A DNA stretch of 36,340 bases from Alishewanella jeotgali KCTC 22429 (GTDB lineage: Bacteria; Pseudomonadota; Gammaproteobacteria; Enterobacterales; Alteromonadaceae), in the NCBI RefSeq assembly GCF_000245735.1, contig NZ_AHTH01000019.1:1-36340 (forward strand), given 5' to 3'. The notes under the pieces were generated by a model, which was given only the letters and a program-made list of their open reading frames with translations, searched no databases and was not told where the DNA came from. The position numbers were made by a program, and so were the translations under genes. Shown in pieces: positions 10,627 to 20,700 of this stretch (the first letter of the stretch is position 1; every line of letters begins with the position of its first letter).

Positions 10627-11700
10627 ATGGCCAGCCACAATCCGCATCGTGTTTATATCAGTACCACAGCCCGTTCTAATCAGTATTTACTGGCAGAATT
10701 TAAGCCCGACGCGGCGTTCTACCAGCAGTTCAGCAGTCATGAAGCCTGCTACCAGCAGTTAGCCCAACAACTGTTTGCGCTACTGCCGCAATATGATTTG
10801 CACAATGTGCAATTAATTGCCAATGACAAACTGCCGGTGGTCCGTTTCCATCAGGAAGCCTATACCTTGCAAACCGAAAAGCAGATCCTGTTTTTCTATA
10901 ATCCTAAATACCATGAAGGTCAGGGTATCTTCAGCCAGCATGATTATCAGGCACGCAAGATCCGGGTGGTATTTCTGGCCACCGGCGAAGAGCTGCGATC
11001 CCAGGCTGCGGCCTTTCACAGCAAAGTAGTACAGTGTCTGCAGGCCTGGCAGCAACAGTTACCTGGTAAGCCGGCACTGAAACTGCGCGACCATCAGCAG
11101 CTGTCTTATGATCTGTTTGCAAAAACTAAAGGTCATAAAGAAAGTTATGGCTATAAACTGCGCGGCCTCTACCCACGTTACAAAGCCCGGCACTGTGCGC
11201 TACCGGACGAACACAGCGAGCTGACTTACGTCACTGTTACCCTGCCCCTTACCCGGCAGCTTAAACAGCAATGGCTTGCAGCGGGTGCGACCGACTTTAG
11301 CCCGCTGTATCAACAGCTGCAACAACGCTTTGTCGAAGCCTGTGCCGGCAAAAAGCTGGACCGGCTGGCCATCGTTGCCAATGGTCTGACACCGGTAGTG
11401 CGCAGCAGCAAGTGGGACCAAATCGAGCAGAACCGCGAGCTGCAGAAAATTAGTTTTAACCCGGATTGTACTGAGCCCCAGCTGCTCACCTTCTGGCAGG
11501 CTGATAAGCTGGTTGAGAGCGCACACTTTATTATTGTGGCCGATAAAGACGACAACACCGAGTTTGGCTATGGCCGCTTTATGAACCAGGTCGAAGACGC
11601 GCTACGTAGCTTCGCCCGGCAACTGGAGATTCCGGCAGAGCGCCAGGATCTGATTGTACGCTTTTATCAACATATCAGTTATATCCTGCCTGCGGCCTAA
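10627..11700 (+). CDS. DUF3083-like cytosolic protein with an internal duplication
   Basis: A 357-aa soluble protein without signal peptide or membrane segments, resembling the DUF3083 family of Shewanella/Alteromonas relatives (assignment from memory, not searched). The two halves look related: YQQLAQQLFALLPQYDLHNV then LIANDKLPVVRF in the first half matches YQQLQQRFVEACAGKKLDRL then IVANGLTPVVRS in the second, each followed by a strand, IRVVFLATGEELRSQ versus AHFIIVADKDDNTEF, and an amphipathic helix ending in LQAWQQQL versus LRSFARQL. No catalytic motif is evident. AAGGAG lies at good spacing before the ATG. A 9-bp hairpin follows the stop. Confidence 0.65.
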   Translation: MASHNPHRVYISTTARSNQYLLAEFKPDAAFYQQFSSHEACYQQLAQQLFALLPQYDLHNVQLIANDKLPVVRFHQEAYTLQTEKQILFFYNPKYHEGQGIFSQHDYQARKIRVVFLATGEELRSQAAAFHSKVVQCLQAWQQQLPGKPALKLRDHQQLSYDLFAKTKGHKESYGYKLRGLYPRYKARHCALPDEHSELTYVTVTLPLTRQLKQQWLAAGATDFSPLYQQLQQRFVEACAGKKLDRLAIVANGLTPVVRSSKWDQIEQNRELQKISFNPDCTEPQLLTFWQADKLVESAHFIIVADKDDNTEFGYGRFMNQVEDALRSFARQLEIPAERQDLIVRFYQHISYILPAA

Positions 11701-11712
11701 TCCCCGGCGTCG

Positions 11713-11735
11713 CAACGGCAGCTGGTCTGCCGTTG
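11713..11735 (+). terminator. Hairpin after the DUF3083-like gene
   Basis: CAACGGCAG (11713-11721) and CTGCCGTTG (11727-11735) form a perfect 9-bp stem with a 5-nt loop, 12 bases after the stop codon. The following bases (TTGATTATC) are only mildly T-rich. Confidence 0.5.
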
Positions 11736-11750
11736 TTGATTATCGATAGC

Positions 11751-11782
11751 TTGACTTTTGGTTAATGATAACTATTATCATT
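11751..11782 (+). promoter_or_regulatory. fumC promoter with overlapping Fur-like box
   Basis: TTGACT (11751-11756) and TATTAT (11773-11778) make a sigma-70 pair with a 16-base spacer. Over the spacer and -10 box lies AATGATAACTATTATCATT (11764-11782), a 19-bp near-palindrome that fits the Fur consensus (GATAATGATAATCATTATC) closely. A repressor bound there would cover the -10 element, so fumC should be expressed when iron is scarce, when the iron-sulfur fumarases fail. Confidence 0.75.
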
Positions 11783-11885
11783 TAATCGCATGCAAGAACT
11801 ATCGGAATATGCAAAACCTGTGGTCAAGCTGGTCGCGCCTGGAGTACCAGTTGTTTAAACCAGATTTTTTATCAGGGGGTGTAAC

Positions 11886-13253
11886 ATGAGTTTTCGGATT
11901 GAGCATGATTCGATGGGAGAGCTGCAAGTACCTGCGAAAGCCTTGTATCAGGCACAAACTCAGCGTGCCGTACAAAACTTTCAGATTAGCCTCAAGCCAA
12001 TGCCAGTGGGTTTTATCAAAGCCTTACTGCAGATTAAAAAAGCCGCAGCCCTCACCAATGCCGAACTTGGCTTACTCACCGCGCCGCAGGCCCAGGCAAT
12101 CAGTCAGGCAGCAGAGCAACTACTGCACGACACCGACTTAAGTCAATTTCCGGTGCCGGTGCTACAAACCGGCTCGGGTACCAGCAGCAATATGAATGTG
12201 AATGAGGTGCTGGCGACGTTGGCCAGCCAGCTCAGCGGTGCCAAAATACACCCTAATGATCAGGTAAATCTGGGGCAAAGCAGCAACGATACGATACCAA
12301 CCGCGATCCAGCTCAGCAGCTTGCTGGCGTTACAGCAGCAGTTACTACCGGCGATTCAGGGCTTGCAGCAGACGATCAGCGAAAAATCTGCCACTGTCGG
12401 CCATATTGTTAAAACCGGTCGCACCCATTTAATGGATGCGATGCCCGTGACCTTCGCGCAGGTACTGGGTGGCTGGCACAGTCAGTTGCAACATGCCACA
12501 CAACAACTACAGCAGCAGATACCGCTGTTAAGCCAACTGGCGCAGGGCGGCACCGCGGTAGGAACCGGCATTAACGCCCACCCCGGGTTTGCGGCGAGGT
12601 TCGCCCAACAGCTCAGTAAGCAAACCGGTCTGAGGCTGAGCGTCAGCCCGGATTTTTTCTTTAACCTCAGCTCGCAGGACGGCGCCCTGGCGTTATCAGG
12701 TTGCCTGAAAACGCTGGCCGCCGCCTTACTAAAGATCGCTAACGACTTGCGTTGGATGAATTCCGGCCCCCTAGCGGGTTTAGCGGAAATCAGCCTGCCC
12801 GCTTTGCAGCCAGGCTCGTCAATTATGCCCGGCAAAGTGAACCCGGTTATTCCGGAAGCCGTTGCTATGGCCTGTGCTCAGGTATTTGGCTGTGATACAG
12901 CGATTAGCATCGCTGCCCAATCCGGCAATTTTGAACTTAACGTGATGTTGCCGCTGGTGGCCGATAACTTACTTCACGCCATAGCTTTACTCAGTGGCAG
13001 TTGTGACGCACTGGCTAAACAGGCCATCGCCGGCTTTACCGTCAACGAGCCACATATTGCTTCCAGTCTGGCGCAAAACCCGATCCTGGTCACAGCCCTT
13101 AACAGCCGTATTGGCTATGAACAGGCAGCGCGTATTGCCAAGCAAGCCTACCAACAACAACGCCCTATTCTGGATGTCGCCGCCGAGCAAACCGGGATCG
13201 ATCGGGAGGAGTTGGCCAGCTTGTTGGATCCGCAAAAGCTGACCACTAACTAA
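11886..13253 (+). CDS. fumC: Class II fumarate hydratase
   Basis: A 455-aa fumarase/aspartase superfamily enzyme interconverting fumarate and malate in the TCA cycle without an iron-sulfur cluster. The superfamily signature GSSIMPGKVNP is at residues 310-320. Other family segments are FRIEHDSMGELQVPA at the start, TGSGTSSNMNVNEV, GQSSNDTIPTA and KTGRTHLMDAMPV. The start is well marked: AGGGGG seven bases before the ATG. The 5' leader is about 100 bases and begins at a Fur-controlled promoter, matching the known iron-independent role of FumC. Length is near the usual 460-465 aa. It stands alone. Confidence 0.96.
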   Translation: MSFRIEHDSMGELQVPAKALYQAQTQRAVQNFQISLKPMPVGFIKALLQIKKAAALTNAELGLLTAPQAQAISQAAEQLLHDTDLSQFPVPVLQTGSGTSSNMNVNEVLATLASQLSGAKIHPNDQVNLGQSSNDTIPTAIQLSSLLALQQQLLPAIQGLQQTISEKSATVGHIVKTGRTHLMDAMPVTFAQVLGGWHSQLQHATQQLQQQIPLLSQLAQGGTAVGTGINAHPGFAARFAQQLSKQTGLRLSVSPDFFFNLSSQDGALALSGCLKTLAAALLKIANDLRWMNSGPLAGLAEISLPALQPGSSIMPGKVNPVIPEAVAMACAQVFGCDTAISIAAQSGNFELNVMLPLVADNLLHAIALLSGSCDALAKQAIAGFTVNEPHIASSLAQNPILVTALNSRIGYEQAARIAKQAYQQQRPILDVAAEQTGIDREELASLLDPQKLTTN

Positions 13254-13423
13254 ACTGCCCCAGTTATTGACGCCGCGATGACCGAGTAACTATCAACTAT
13301 AGCGCACCAAAGACACAATAAATTCACACATAAAACAATATTGCAATAGCCCAATAGTTATTTTATGGTGGTACAGCTAAATCACTCAGATGCGCTCAGC
13401 CACATTTTTCATAAGGATACCTA

Positions 13424-15607
13424 ATGAAAGGATTTATCAGTTTTTTGTTATTTTGGTCAGTGAGCCTGGCCGCTCAATCTACCCCCGTTAATCTCGATTT
13501 CTCACAAGTTGCAGAGCAAATGCCCATCGGTTGGAATATCCAAGGCAATGAGCCAGAGGTTATCACCAGAGAGCACCCAACATCGTCAGGTCAAAGCCTG
13601 CGCTTAAGTCGAACTGAGACTTCATCAGATAGCTTTGCTTATGCTGCACAGGCTACCCCTTTTGATTTTATCGGAAAATCGCTCAAGTTAACTGGCTGGA
13701 TAAAAACAGACCAAGTCAGTACCGATGGCGGTGCCGCACTTTGGATCAGGCTGGACAGTGGCAGTAACCTGGCAGCTTTCGACAATATGGGCGAAAACAT
13801 GTTGAAGGGCACTGAGGCGTGGCAACAAATTGAACTTTCTGTAGAGGTACCGCCTGATGTCGACATGCTGACATTTGGCACACTGCTAGCCGGCACGGGT
13901 ACGGCCTACTTCGCAGATTTAAAGCTGACACTGGATGGTATGCCGCTGGAGCAAGCACCAAAACCCACCTTTATCGCTTCGGAACCACACCAATTCGAGC
14001 AGGATTCTGGCATAAGAATTAGCCAACTATCTGCTGCATAACAGCAAAATCTGGCGGTATTGGCTAAAGTATGGGGCTTTGTAAAGTATTATCACCCTGA
14101 ATCTGCAAAGGGCAATATTAGTATGGATGCGGAGTTATTCCGGTTAATTCCGCAACTACTTACCGTATCTGACGCGGAAAGAGACAAAAAACTTATTACC
14201 TGGATCAGTCAGCTCGGAGAGTTAACCCCCTGCGATAAATGTAAGGAAAGTAGCGAGGCTGCATTAGTGCATCCGGCAGAGTTCTGGTTAGGCTGGAATT
14301 TATCGGCAGAATTAAACCAACAACTGGCCCGCATCTATGCCACAGAGCTTCCTATACCGCATTATTGGGTAAAGCCTGCCCCCGGGGTGGCCAATCCTGT
14401 ATTTAACGAAAAGCCGTACACTAATATTAGCTATCAGGATTCAGGCTTTCGTTTACTCTCCCTGTTCAGGCTGTGGAATATCATTCACTACTACTCACCG
14501 TACCGCGATCTAACAGAACAACCCTGGGAGCAAGTATTACTGAATGCGATTCCAGCAATTGTATCGGCGAAATCAGAGCTGGACTATCAATTGGCATTAG
14601 CCAAAGTGATCTATGCTATCCACGATACCCATAGCCAGTTTAACCCTGCCGACTTCTCTTTATTACGACAGTTTATCGGCACTAATAGTGCTCCTGTTGA
14701 TGTTCGCTTTGTCGAGCAACAAGCGGTTGTATATAAGGTTTATCAGGAGACTTTACCCATCAGAGTCGGCGATATCATCACCCATATTGACAACAAAGCC
14801 ATTACCGAACGCCTGGAATATTTACGCCCTATTGCAGCAGCGTCCAATGAGCCGACCCGGATGCGCAACTGGGCCAGGTGGCTACTTCGGGCCAATACTG
14901 AACAATTAGAGGTTAAGGTGCTGCGCGATAATAAAGCACTGACTCTGGTATTACCCATGCTGCCATTAGATGCTATTGAGCGTCAGCGTTTTTATTATAA
15001 TTACGGAGATACGGCGTCTCACCGCATAACCCCTGAGATTGGTTATATCCGTTTAGATAAAATTGCCGGAGTAAATATTAGCGACATGATGCAGCAATTA
15101 GCTGATACCAAAGGACTCGTTATTGATATTCGTAACTATCCGTCTGATTTTGTGGTGTTCAGTTTAGCCGAATATCTCTACCCACAGCCTTATTCCTTTG
15201 TGAAATTTACCAAAATGCACCCAAGCAACCCCGGCCAATTTAACTGGGGCGACCAAATTGCTGTTGGTAAAGAAAATCCTGACTATTACAAAGGAAAAAT
15301 AGCTATTCTTATCAACGAGCAAACGCAAAGTATGGCGGAATATACCACTATGGCATTTCGCGGTGCGCCCAAAGCGAAAGTGTTTGGTAGCACCACAGCC
15401 GGTGCGGATGGCAATGTCTCGCCAATCATATTGCCTGGTGGCGACACTACCGGTCTATCCGGTATCGGAGTGTTTTATCCGGATAAGACACCGACACAGC
15501 GGGTTGGCATAGTGCCCGATGTTTTCGTCACGCCGACGGTAGCCGGTATCAAAGCCGGGCGTGATGAAGTCTTGGAGCAGGCGCTGCAGTATCTGCAGGC
15601 CGATTAA
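13424..15607 (+). pseudogene. S41 family peptidase interrupted by one nonsense codon
   Basis: One 727-codon frame broken only by TAA at 14039-14041 (codon 206). The N-terminal piece has a signal peptide (MKGFISFLLFWSVSLAAQS) and a beta-sandwich, carbohydrate-binding-like domain to about residue 185. The second piece continues in the same frame: AVLAKVWGFVKYYHPESAKG starts the peptidase part, then a PDZ-like segment (about 430-510) and the S41 core with the probable nucleophile serine at residue 636 (INEQTQSMAEY) and GSTTAGADGN. No ATG with a ribosome site starts the second piece; only a TTG at 14060 is near. A single C-to-T change in a CAA codon would explain it, since CAG CAA follow. Either a recent pseudogene, a sequencing error, or a readthrough product. 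Confidence 0.8.
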
Positions 15608-15629
15608 TCCACTAACATGCTGTAACATA

Positions 15630-15657
15630 ACCGGCAGCCTGACTGCCGGCTTTTTTC
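15630..15657 (+). terminator. Intrinsic terminator after the S41 gene
   Basis: CCGGCAG (15631-15637) pairs with CTGCCGG (15643-15649) across a 5-nt loop and is followed by six Ts (15651-15656), a textbook rho-independent terminator 23 bases after the stop. Confidence 0.85.
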
Positions 15658-15699
15658 TGCCTATAATAGCGACCTGGTTTCAGATAACACAGGCCTGCG

Positions 15700-16314
15700 A
15701 TGAGCCATTACAGTATTCTGGCTGCCGCCGTTGAACACCGGTTGCTGGAGAAAAACAGCGAGTTTATTACCTTCCTGCAACCGGTAAGCGATCGTGAACA
15801 GGCGCTGCACTGGCTGCAACATTACCGCGAAAACTACAAAGACGCGGCCCATGTCTGTTGGGCCTACATTATTGGCAATACCCGCCAGCCGCAGACTCAG
15901 GCCTTTAGTGACGATGGCGAACCCAGTGGTACAGCGGGTAAACCGATGCTACATGTGCTAACCGAGCGCGAACTGGGAAATTGTCTGGCGGTGGTGGTAC
16001 GCTATTTTGGTGGTATTAAGCTCGGCGCCGGCGGCCTGGTACGCGCTTATTCCGCAGCAGTATCGCAGGCAGCACAACAGGCTCTGTTAACCATAGTAAG
16101 TCCGCAAAGTCTGCTGCGGATCGCCGCAGACTTTGCTTTAGAAGCCCGGATCCGTCAGTTATTGGCGCAGTTTGATGCCACCTTACTGGATGTCCAGTAT
16201 CAACAGGGTGTTGCATTATCCGTCAGCCTGGCTGCCGCCGACCTGGCAAGTTTTAAGCTGCAGCTGCAAGAGCTCTGCGCCGGCGCCGTCTTGCTAACTG
16301 AACCGACAGCCTGA
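15700..16314 (+). CDS. yigZ: IMPACT/YigZ family protein
   Basis: A 204-aa cytosolic protein of the YigZ/IMPACT family. The N-terminal UPF0029 domain (about residues 15-125) carries the signature region FSDDGEPSGTAGKPML and VVVRYFGGIKLGAGGLVRAY; the remaining part is the small C-terminal DUF1949 ferredoxin-like domain. Length matches E. coli YigZ (204 aa). Family function is unsettled; eukaryotic IMPACT proteins modulate GCN2 kinase activation, and the bacterial proteins are thought to bind RNA or ribosomes. It follows a terminator; TATAAT at 15662 could serve as its -10 box, with a weak CTGACT 17 bases upstream. Confidence 0.92.
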   Translation: MSHYSILAAAVEHRLLEKNSEFITFLQPVSDREQALHWLQHYRENYKDAAHVCWAYIIGNTRQPQTQAFSDDGEPSGTAGKPMLHVLTERELGNCLAVVVRYFGGIKLGAGGLVRAYSAAVSQAAQQALLTIVSPQSLLRIAADFALEARIRQLLAQFDATLLDVQYQQGVALSVSLAAADLASFKLQLQELCAGAVLLTEPTA

Positions 16315-16392
16315 GTAAGCCCAGAGAGCTGGCGTTTTGTAAAATTTACGTTATTTTAACACGAAAGATTTATTTGCCAGGGAGGTAACCTT

Positions 16393-17562
16393 ATGCAACG
16401 ACTGCAACAATTGGATCAGATCCGCGGCCTGGCCGTATTGGCGCTGATCCTAATCAATATCTATGCGTTCGCCTTGCCGCCAGACTATAGCCACAGTCTG
16501 CGTTTACCGGGGATAACAGCCGGTAGCCTCGATATCTGGCTTTATAACCTGCAAACGCTATTTATTAAAGGCCGCTTTATCACACTCTTTAGTGTGCTGT
16601 TTGGTGTCAGTTTGTTACTGATCGCAGAAAAATATGGTACTGATTACTTACGTCGCCGCCTCTATTGGCTAGCACTGCTCGGTGCACTGCATGGCTGGTT
16701 CCTTTGGTTTGGTGATATTCTGCTCTGGTACGCCTTAACGGGCTTAATGATCTTAAAGCGCAATTATTTCACGCTTGATAGCGCTCAACTGTGGCGTAAA
16801 GCGATACGCTTTTTTTTGATCGGCTTAATCCTGCCGTTGATGCTGTCCATCATGATCCTGCTTGATAGCAGCGGAATCGCACCAGACTTAGCTGATACTG
16901 AAACCTTCGCACAACAAATCGCACTCTGGACTGGGCCCTACTGGCCGCAAGTTGTTGCCAATCTGACACATAGCCTGTTGGTCGCGCTGCTGTTTGCATT
17001 TTCAGCACTCTGGCATACTACAGCCCTGATGCTACTGGGCATGGCGCTCTATAAAAGCCAGTGGTTTAACACCGGCTACAGTATGGGTATGACCTTTAAA
17101 CTCTTTTTTGGTAGCCTGTTGCTTAGCCTGAGTATTGTTTGGCTGGATCAGGCGACAGATTATCTGTTCAGCTTAAATTCTATTTTGCCTTGGGCCTATC
17201 TGGCCGAGGTGATGATGGCTTTAGCCTTCGCCAGTTGGTTGATCCAGCAACGCGCTTCGCAGTGGCCACAACGCTGGCTGGCACCTTGCGGCAAGCTGGC
17301 ACTGACACTCTACATCAGCCAAACCGTATTGATGGTACTGTTGTTCCGCGTGCTGCGGCCGGAATGGTTTGCCACCCTGGATAGACTGCAGCTAACGACT
17401 ATCGCTGTGCTGATGCTGCTGTTACAACTGGGCTTTAGCCAACTTTATCTGCGTTATTATCAGCAAGGTCCATTGGAATGGTGCTGGCGCCGGCTAAGCC
17501 AAAAACCTGAGCAACCTGATAACACAAGCTCAGTCACGGCGAAGCCAGCAGACTCTAATTAA
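16393..17562 (+). CDS. DUF418 (YeiB-type) inner-membrane protein
   Basis: A 389-aa polytopic protein of the DUF418/YeiB family with roughly nine to ten hydrophobic segments. It opens with LDQIRGLAVLALILINIYAF, the family's first helix with the conserved RG, continues with FIKGRFITLFSVLFGVS, and ends with the conserved PCGKLALTLYISQTVLMVLL stretch. Function is unproven; the family is related to acyltransferase-3 membrane proteins. GGGAGG is placed seven bases before the ATG. The C-terminus after about residue 365 is hydrophilic and probably cytosolic. It is the last chromosomal-type gene before the Wadjet-like operon on the same strand. Confidence 0.9.
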   Translation: MQRLQQLDQIRGLAVLALILINIYAFALPPDYSHSLRLPGITAGSLDIWLYNLQTLFIKGRFITLFSVLFGVSLLLIAEKYGTDYLRRRLYWLALLGALHGWFLWFGDILLWYALTGLMILKRNYFTLDSAQLWRKAIRFFLIGLILPLMLSIMILLDSSGIAPDLADTETFAQQIALWTGPYWPQVVANLTHSLLVALLFAFSALWHTTALMLLGMALYKSQWFNTGYSMGMTFKLFFGSLLLSLSIVWLDQATDYLFSLNSILPWAYLAEVMMALAFASWLIQQRASQWPQRWLAPCGKLALTLYISQTVLMVLLFRVLRPEWFATLDRLQLTTIAVLMLLLQLGFSQLYLRYYQQGPLEWCWRRLSQKPEQPDNTSSVTAKPADSN

Positions 17563-17644
17563 TATTAGGGCGTGTTAACCTTTGCCGGTTGTTTTTGCCG
17601 CTGGGTGGCAGGTCTTCCCCCTGGCACTGGCGGCTGTATTTGAA

Positions 17645-17717
17645 CTGGCAATTCCCGCTATTCCATGGATAATAACCGCCAAAATCAGAAGATAGCGGCG
17701 CTGCGATTCTGCGCCGC
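17645..17717 (+). promoter_or_regulatory. Upstream region of the Wadjet-like operon: weak promoter and stem-loop
   Basis: The 169-base gap before the SMC gene holds a possible promoter, CTGGCA (17645-17650) and GATAAT (17668-17673) with 17 bases between, and a strong stem-loop, GCGGCGC (17695-17701) with GCGCCGC (17711-17717) around a 9-nt loop. The hairpin ends 14 bases before the start codon and just before a weak AGGA, so it could reduce translation. Promoter assignment is tentative. Confidence 0.4.
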
Positions 17718-17731
17718 CGATAGGATGCGCT

Positions 17732-20700
17732 ATGTCTCAATTACTTCGTATTGTGCTGATCCATACCCACCTGCCGGGTGTGGTGGAATTACAACTGGAT
17801 CAGCATACTAATATATGCGGTACCAACGCCTCGGGTAAAACCACGCTGCAGCGGCTGGTACCGGTATTTTACGGTGAACAGCCGAACCGGGTGGTGCCAA
17901 AAACCCGCAAAAAATTCGATGAATTTTACCTGCCTTATACCAACAGCTATCTGATCTATGAATACCGGCGCGAAGGCGGCGAAATTTGCCAGGTAGTGCT
18001 AACCCGGAAAAGCGACGGCGGTGTCGATTACCGCTTTGTTGGCGCGCCCTATCAGAGCGACTTTTATCTGCAGCACAGCAGCGAAGGCGCCAAAGGTATG
18101 AGCTACAGTGACTGGGCAGCGGCAATGCGCGCCCGCCCGGATGTACAGGTGTCGCCAAAAATCAGTGCCACCAGCGAGTATCGCAGCATTATTCAGAACG
18201 ATGCCGCCGCGCTGCGCGGCAACAATGCCGATAGTCTTAAACTGCGCCGCCTGGCCAGCAGTTACAGCCTGGTTGCCAGTGGCCATAAACTGCGGCATAT
18301 CGAAAAGCTGGTCAGCGCCGTGCATGCCAAAGAAGGCAAAATGGATACGCTCAAAGCGATGCTGGCAGCGATCTTTGAAGAAGACGGCGTCACCCTGCCC
18401 ACCACCAAGGTTAAAAACACTAAGGCGCGGGAATGGATCCAGCAGATGCGGCAGTCGATGCGACTGGACCGGCTGCAACAGGATTTTGAGCGGCTAAAGC
18501 AACTGGCGCAGCAACTCGACGCCAGCGAAGCCCTGTTAGCGGCGCTGCTACCGCTGCTACAAGACGATGAGCAGCAGCAAAAACAACGTAAAGCCGATGC
18601 CGAAGCACAGGTGCATCTGCTACGGGGGCAGCTGCAAACCGCCAAGGACGTTTATAATGCCCAACAGCTGGAGCTGAGCAGCAAGCTGGCCCAGGCCGAA
18701 GCCGGTTTACATGAAACCAGCGCCCGGCTGGACCAATTGCAGCAGCGCTATGACGACTACGACAGCAAGGATATGCCAAAACTGCAGCGCGATACCGATG
18801 CCTTGCCACTGTGGCGTGAAACCCTGCAGGAGCTGGCCGAGCAGTATCAATTGATGGTGGAGCAGCATGGCGATTTAGAGCGCCAGCTGGAGCAACGCAA
18901 AGCCAAACTGGCCGAAGCCTTTAACCGCTTAAGTGAGCAACACCGCGCCAAGGCGCGCACCTTACAACAACAAAAAGATCAGACCCGCGAGCAGCAGGAA
19001 CACAAGCTGGCGACGCTGGAGCAAGGCTTCCAGGGCCGCCTGCAAGAGGCCCAGCAGCAATATGCCGACCAGCTAACCCAGCTAAGCAGCCAGATCGCCG
19101 TATTACAAAGCCAGCTTAGCAGCCCGGCGTTAACCGAAGAGGAGCTGGAAGCGCAGCGCGTTGCCGAGCTGCGGCTGGAGCAAGCGCAGCAACAGGCACA
19201 GCAGCAGGCCCGGCAACTGCAGCAATTACAGCAGCAGTATCAAAAAGCCCGCGAAGCACGCGAACAGGCCGACCAGCAACTGGAGCAAGGCCGCAAAGCA
19301 CTGCACAGTGCCGAGCAACAGCTACAGCAACTACACCGCCAGCTCAGTCCGGAACAAGGCAGTCTGCGGCATTTCCTGCGTCTGCACTACAATGGCTGGG
19401 AGCAAAAACTCGGTAAGGTGCTGGACGAGCGTCTGCTGGACCGGCAGGACTTACAGCCGCATCTGAGCGAGCTTAGCGACAACCTCTATGGCCTGACGCT
19501 GGAGCTGACTGCCATTGATACCCCGGATTATGCCCAGGATGAGGCCGCGATCCGCCACCGTATTCAGGCCGCCGAGCAGCAGGTACAACAACTGCAAAGT
19601 CAGAAACAGCTGGCCGAAAAGCTGTTAAAAGAGCGCTTTGAACAGGCCGAGCTATTGCGGGCTCAGGTCGAGCAGGCCGAGTGGCAGTTTACCCAGTACG
19701 AGCAGAATATCGAGTACGCCCGCGATGCCCGTAACCGCCTGCAGGCGCAGCAGCGTGAGCTGGTGACCCAGCGTCAGGCCAAAGTTAAAGCCGAGCTGTC
19801 TGCCCAGCAGCAACAGCTGGAAAAAACTAAGCAGCAACAGCAGCAGGACCTGCAGGCGCTAAAAGACGATCATCACAGCCAGCGCATGGAGCTAAAAGCC
19901 GACTGGCAGGCTGAGCTACAGGTGTTTGACGAGCAGATCGACGAGCTGGAACGGCAGCTTGAGCGCAAGCGCGATGATAACCAGCAGCAAATTAAAGAGC
20001 TGCAACAAGCCTTTAACGAAGAACTGTCGGCGAAAGGCATCGACCCGCGTCGCCTGACCGAGCTAAAACAGAAACAGGATCAGTTACGCGGCGAGATCAA
20101 AGCCGTTGAAAGCCGCCAGGATGAACTAACCGCCTGGCAAAGCTTTATGGCGCTGGACTGGCAGAAACTGCGGCCGCAGCTACTGGAGCAGGAAACCGGC
20201 TTAAAGCAGCAGCTGCGTAGCAGCAAGCAGGCACTGGAGCAGTTAAAAACCGAATACAGCGCCAACAGCAAACAGCTGGAAGAACAAAAGCGCAGCGTGC
20301 AGGAGCAGATGCAGCAAGCCGAGCACTTAGTGGCGCAGTTAAAGCCGGTACTGACGAAACTGCAAGATCTGCAATTGGCCAGCATTAGCCCGGCCGCGGC
20401 GAACCCGAGTGCAGATATCATTGAACGCCTGGCCCGGGCTAATGAAGCACTGGAGCAACGTAACAAACTGGAAAGCCTGCTAAAACAAGCACTGGCGCAG
20501 TTTGAGGGCATGCTTAGTAAAGACGCCGGCCCGGAGTTCCTCGACCGGCTGGAGCATGAAAAACGTAAGCTGCCCGACTACTCCACAGAGCGGGCGAAAG
20601 AACGCGACCAGCTGCCGATTCTGCAAAACCTGCTGCAAATTCTGAAAGATGCCCAGCAACAGCTGCTGGAAATGGGCGAGAATATCGGCGGCGATCTGAA

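Noticed and set aside
11790..11858. A 22-codon frame in the fumC 5' leader (MQELSEYAKPVVKLVAPGVP...)
   Set aside because: No ribosome binding site precedes its ATG, and nothing in its composition suggests regulation; probably chance.
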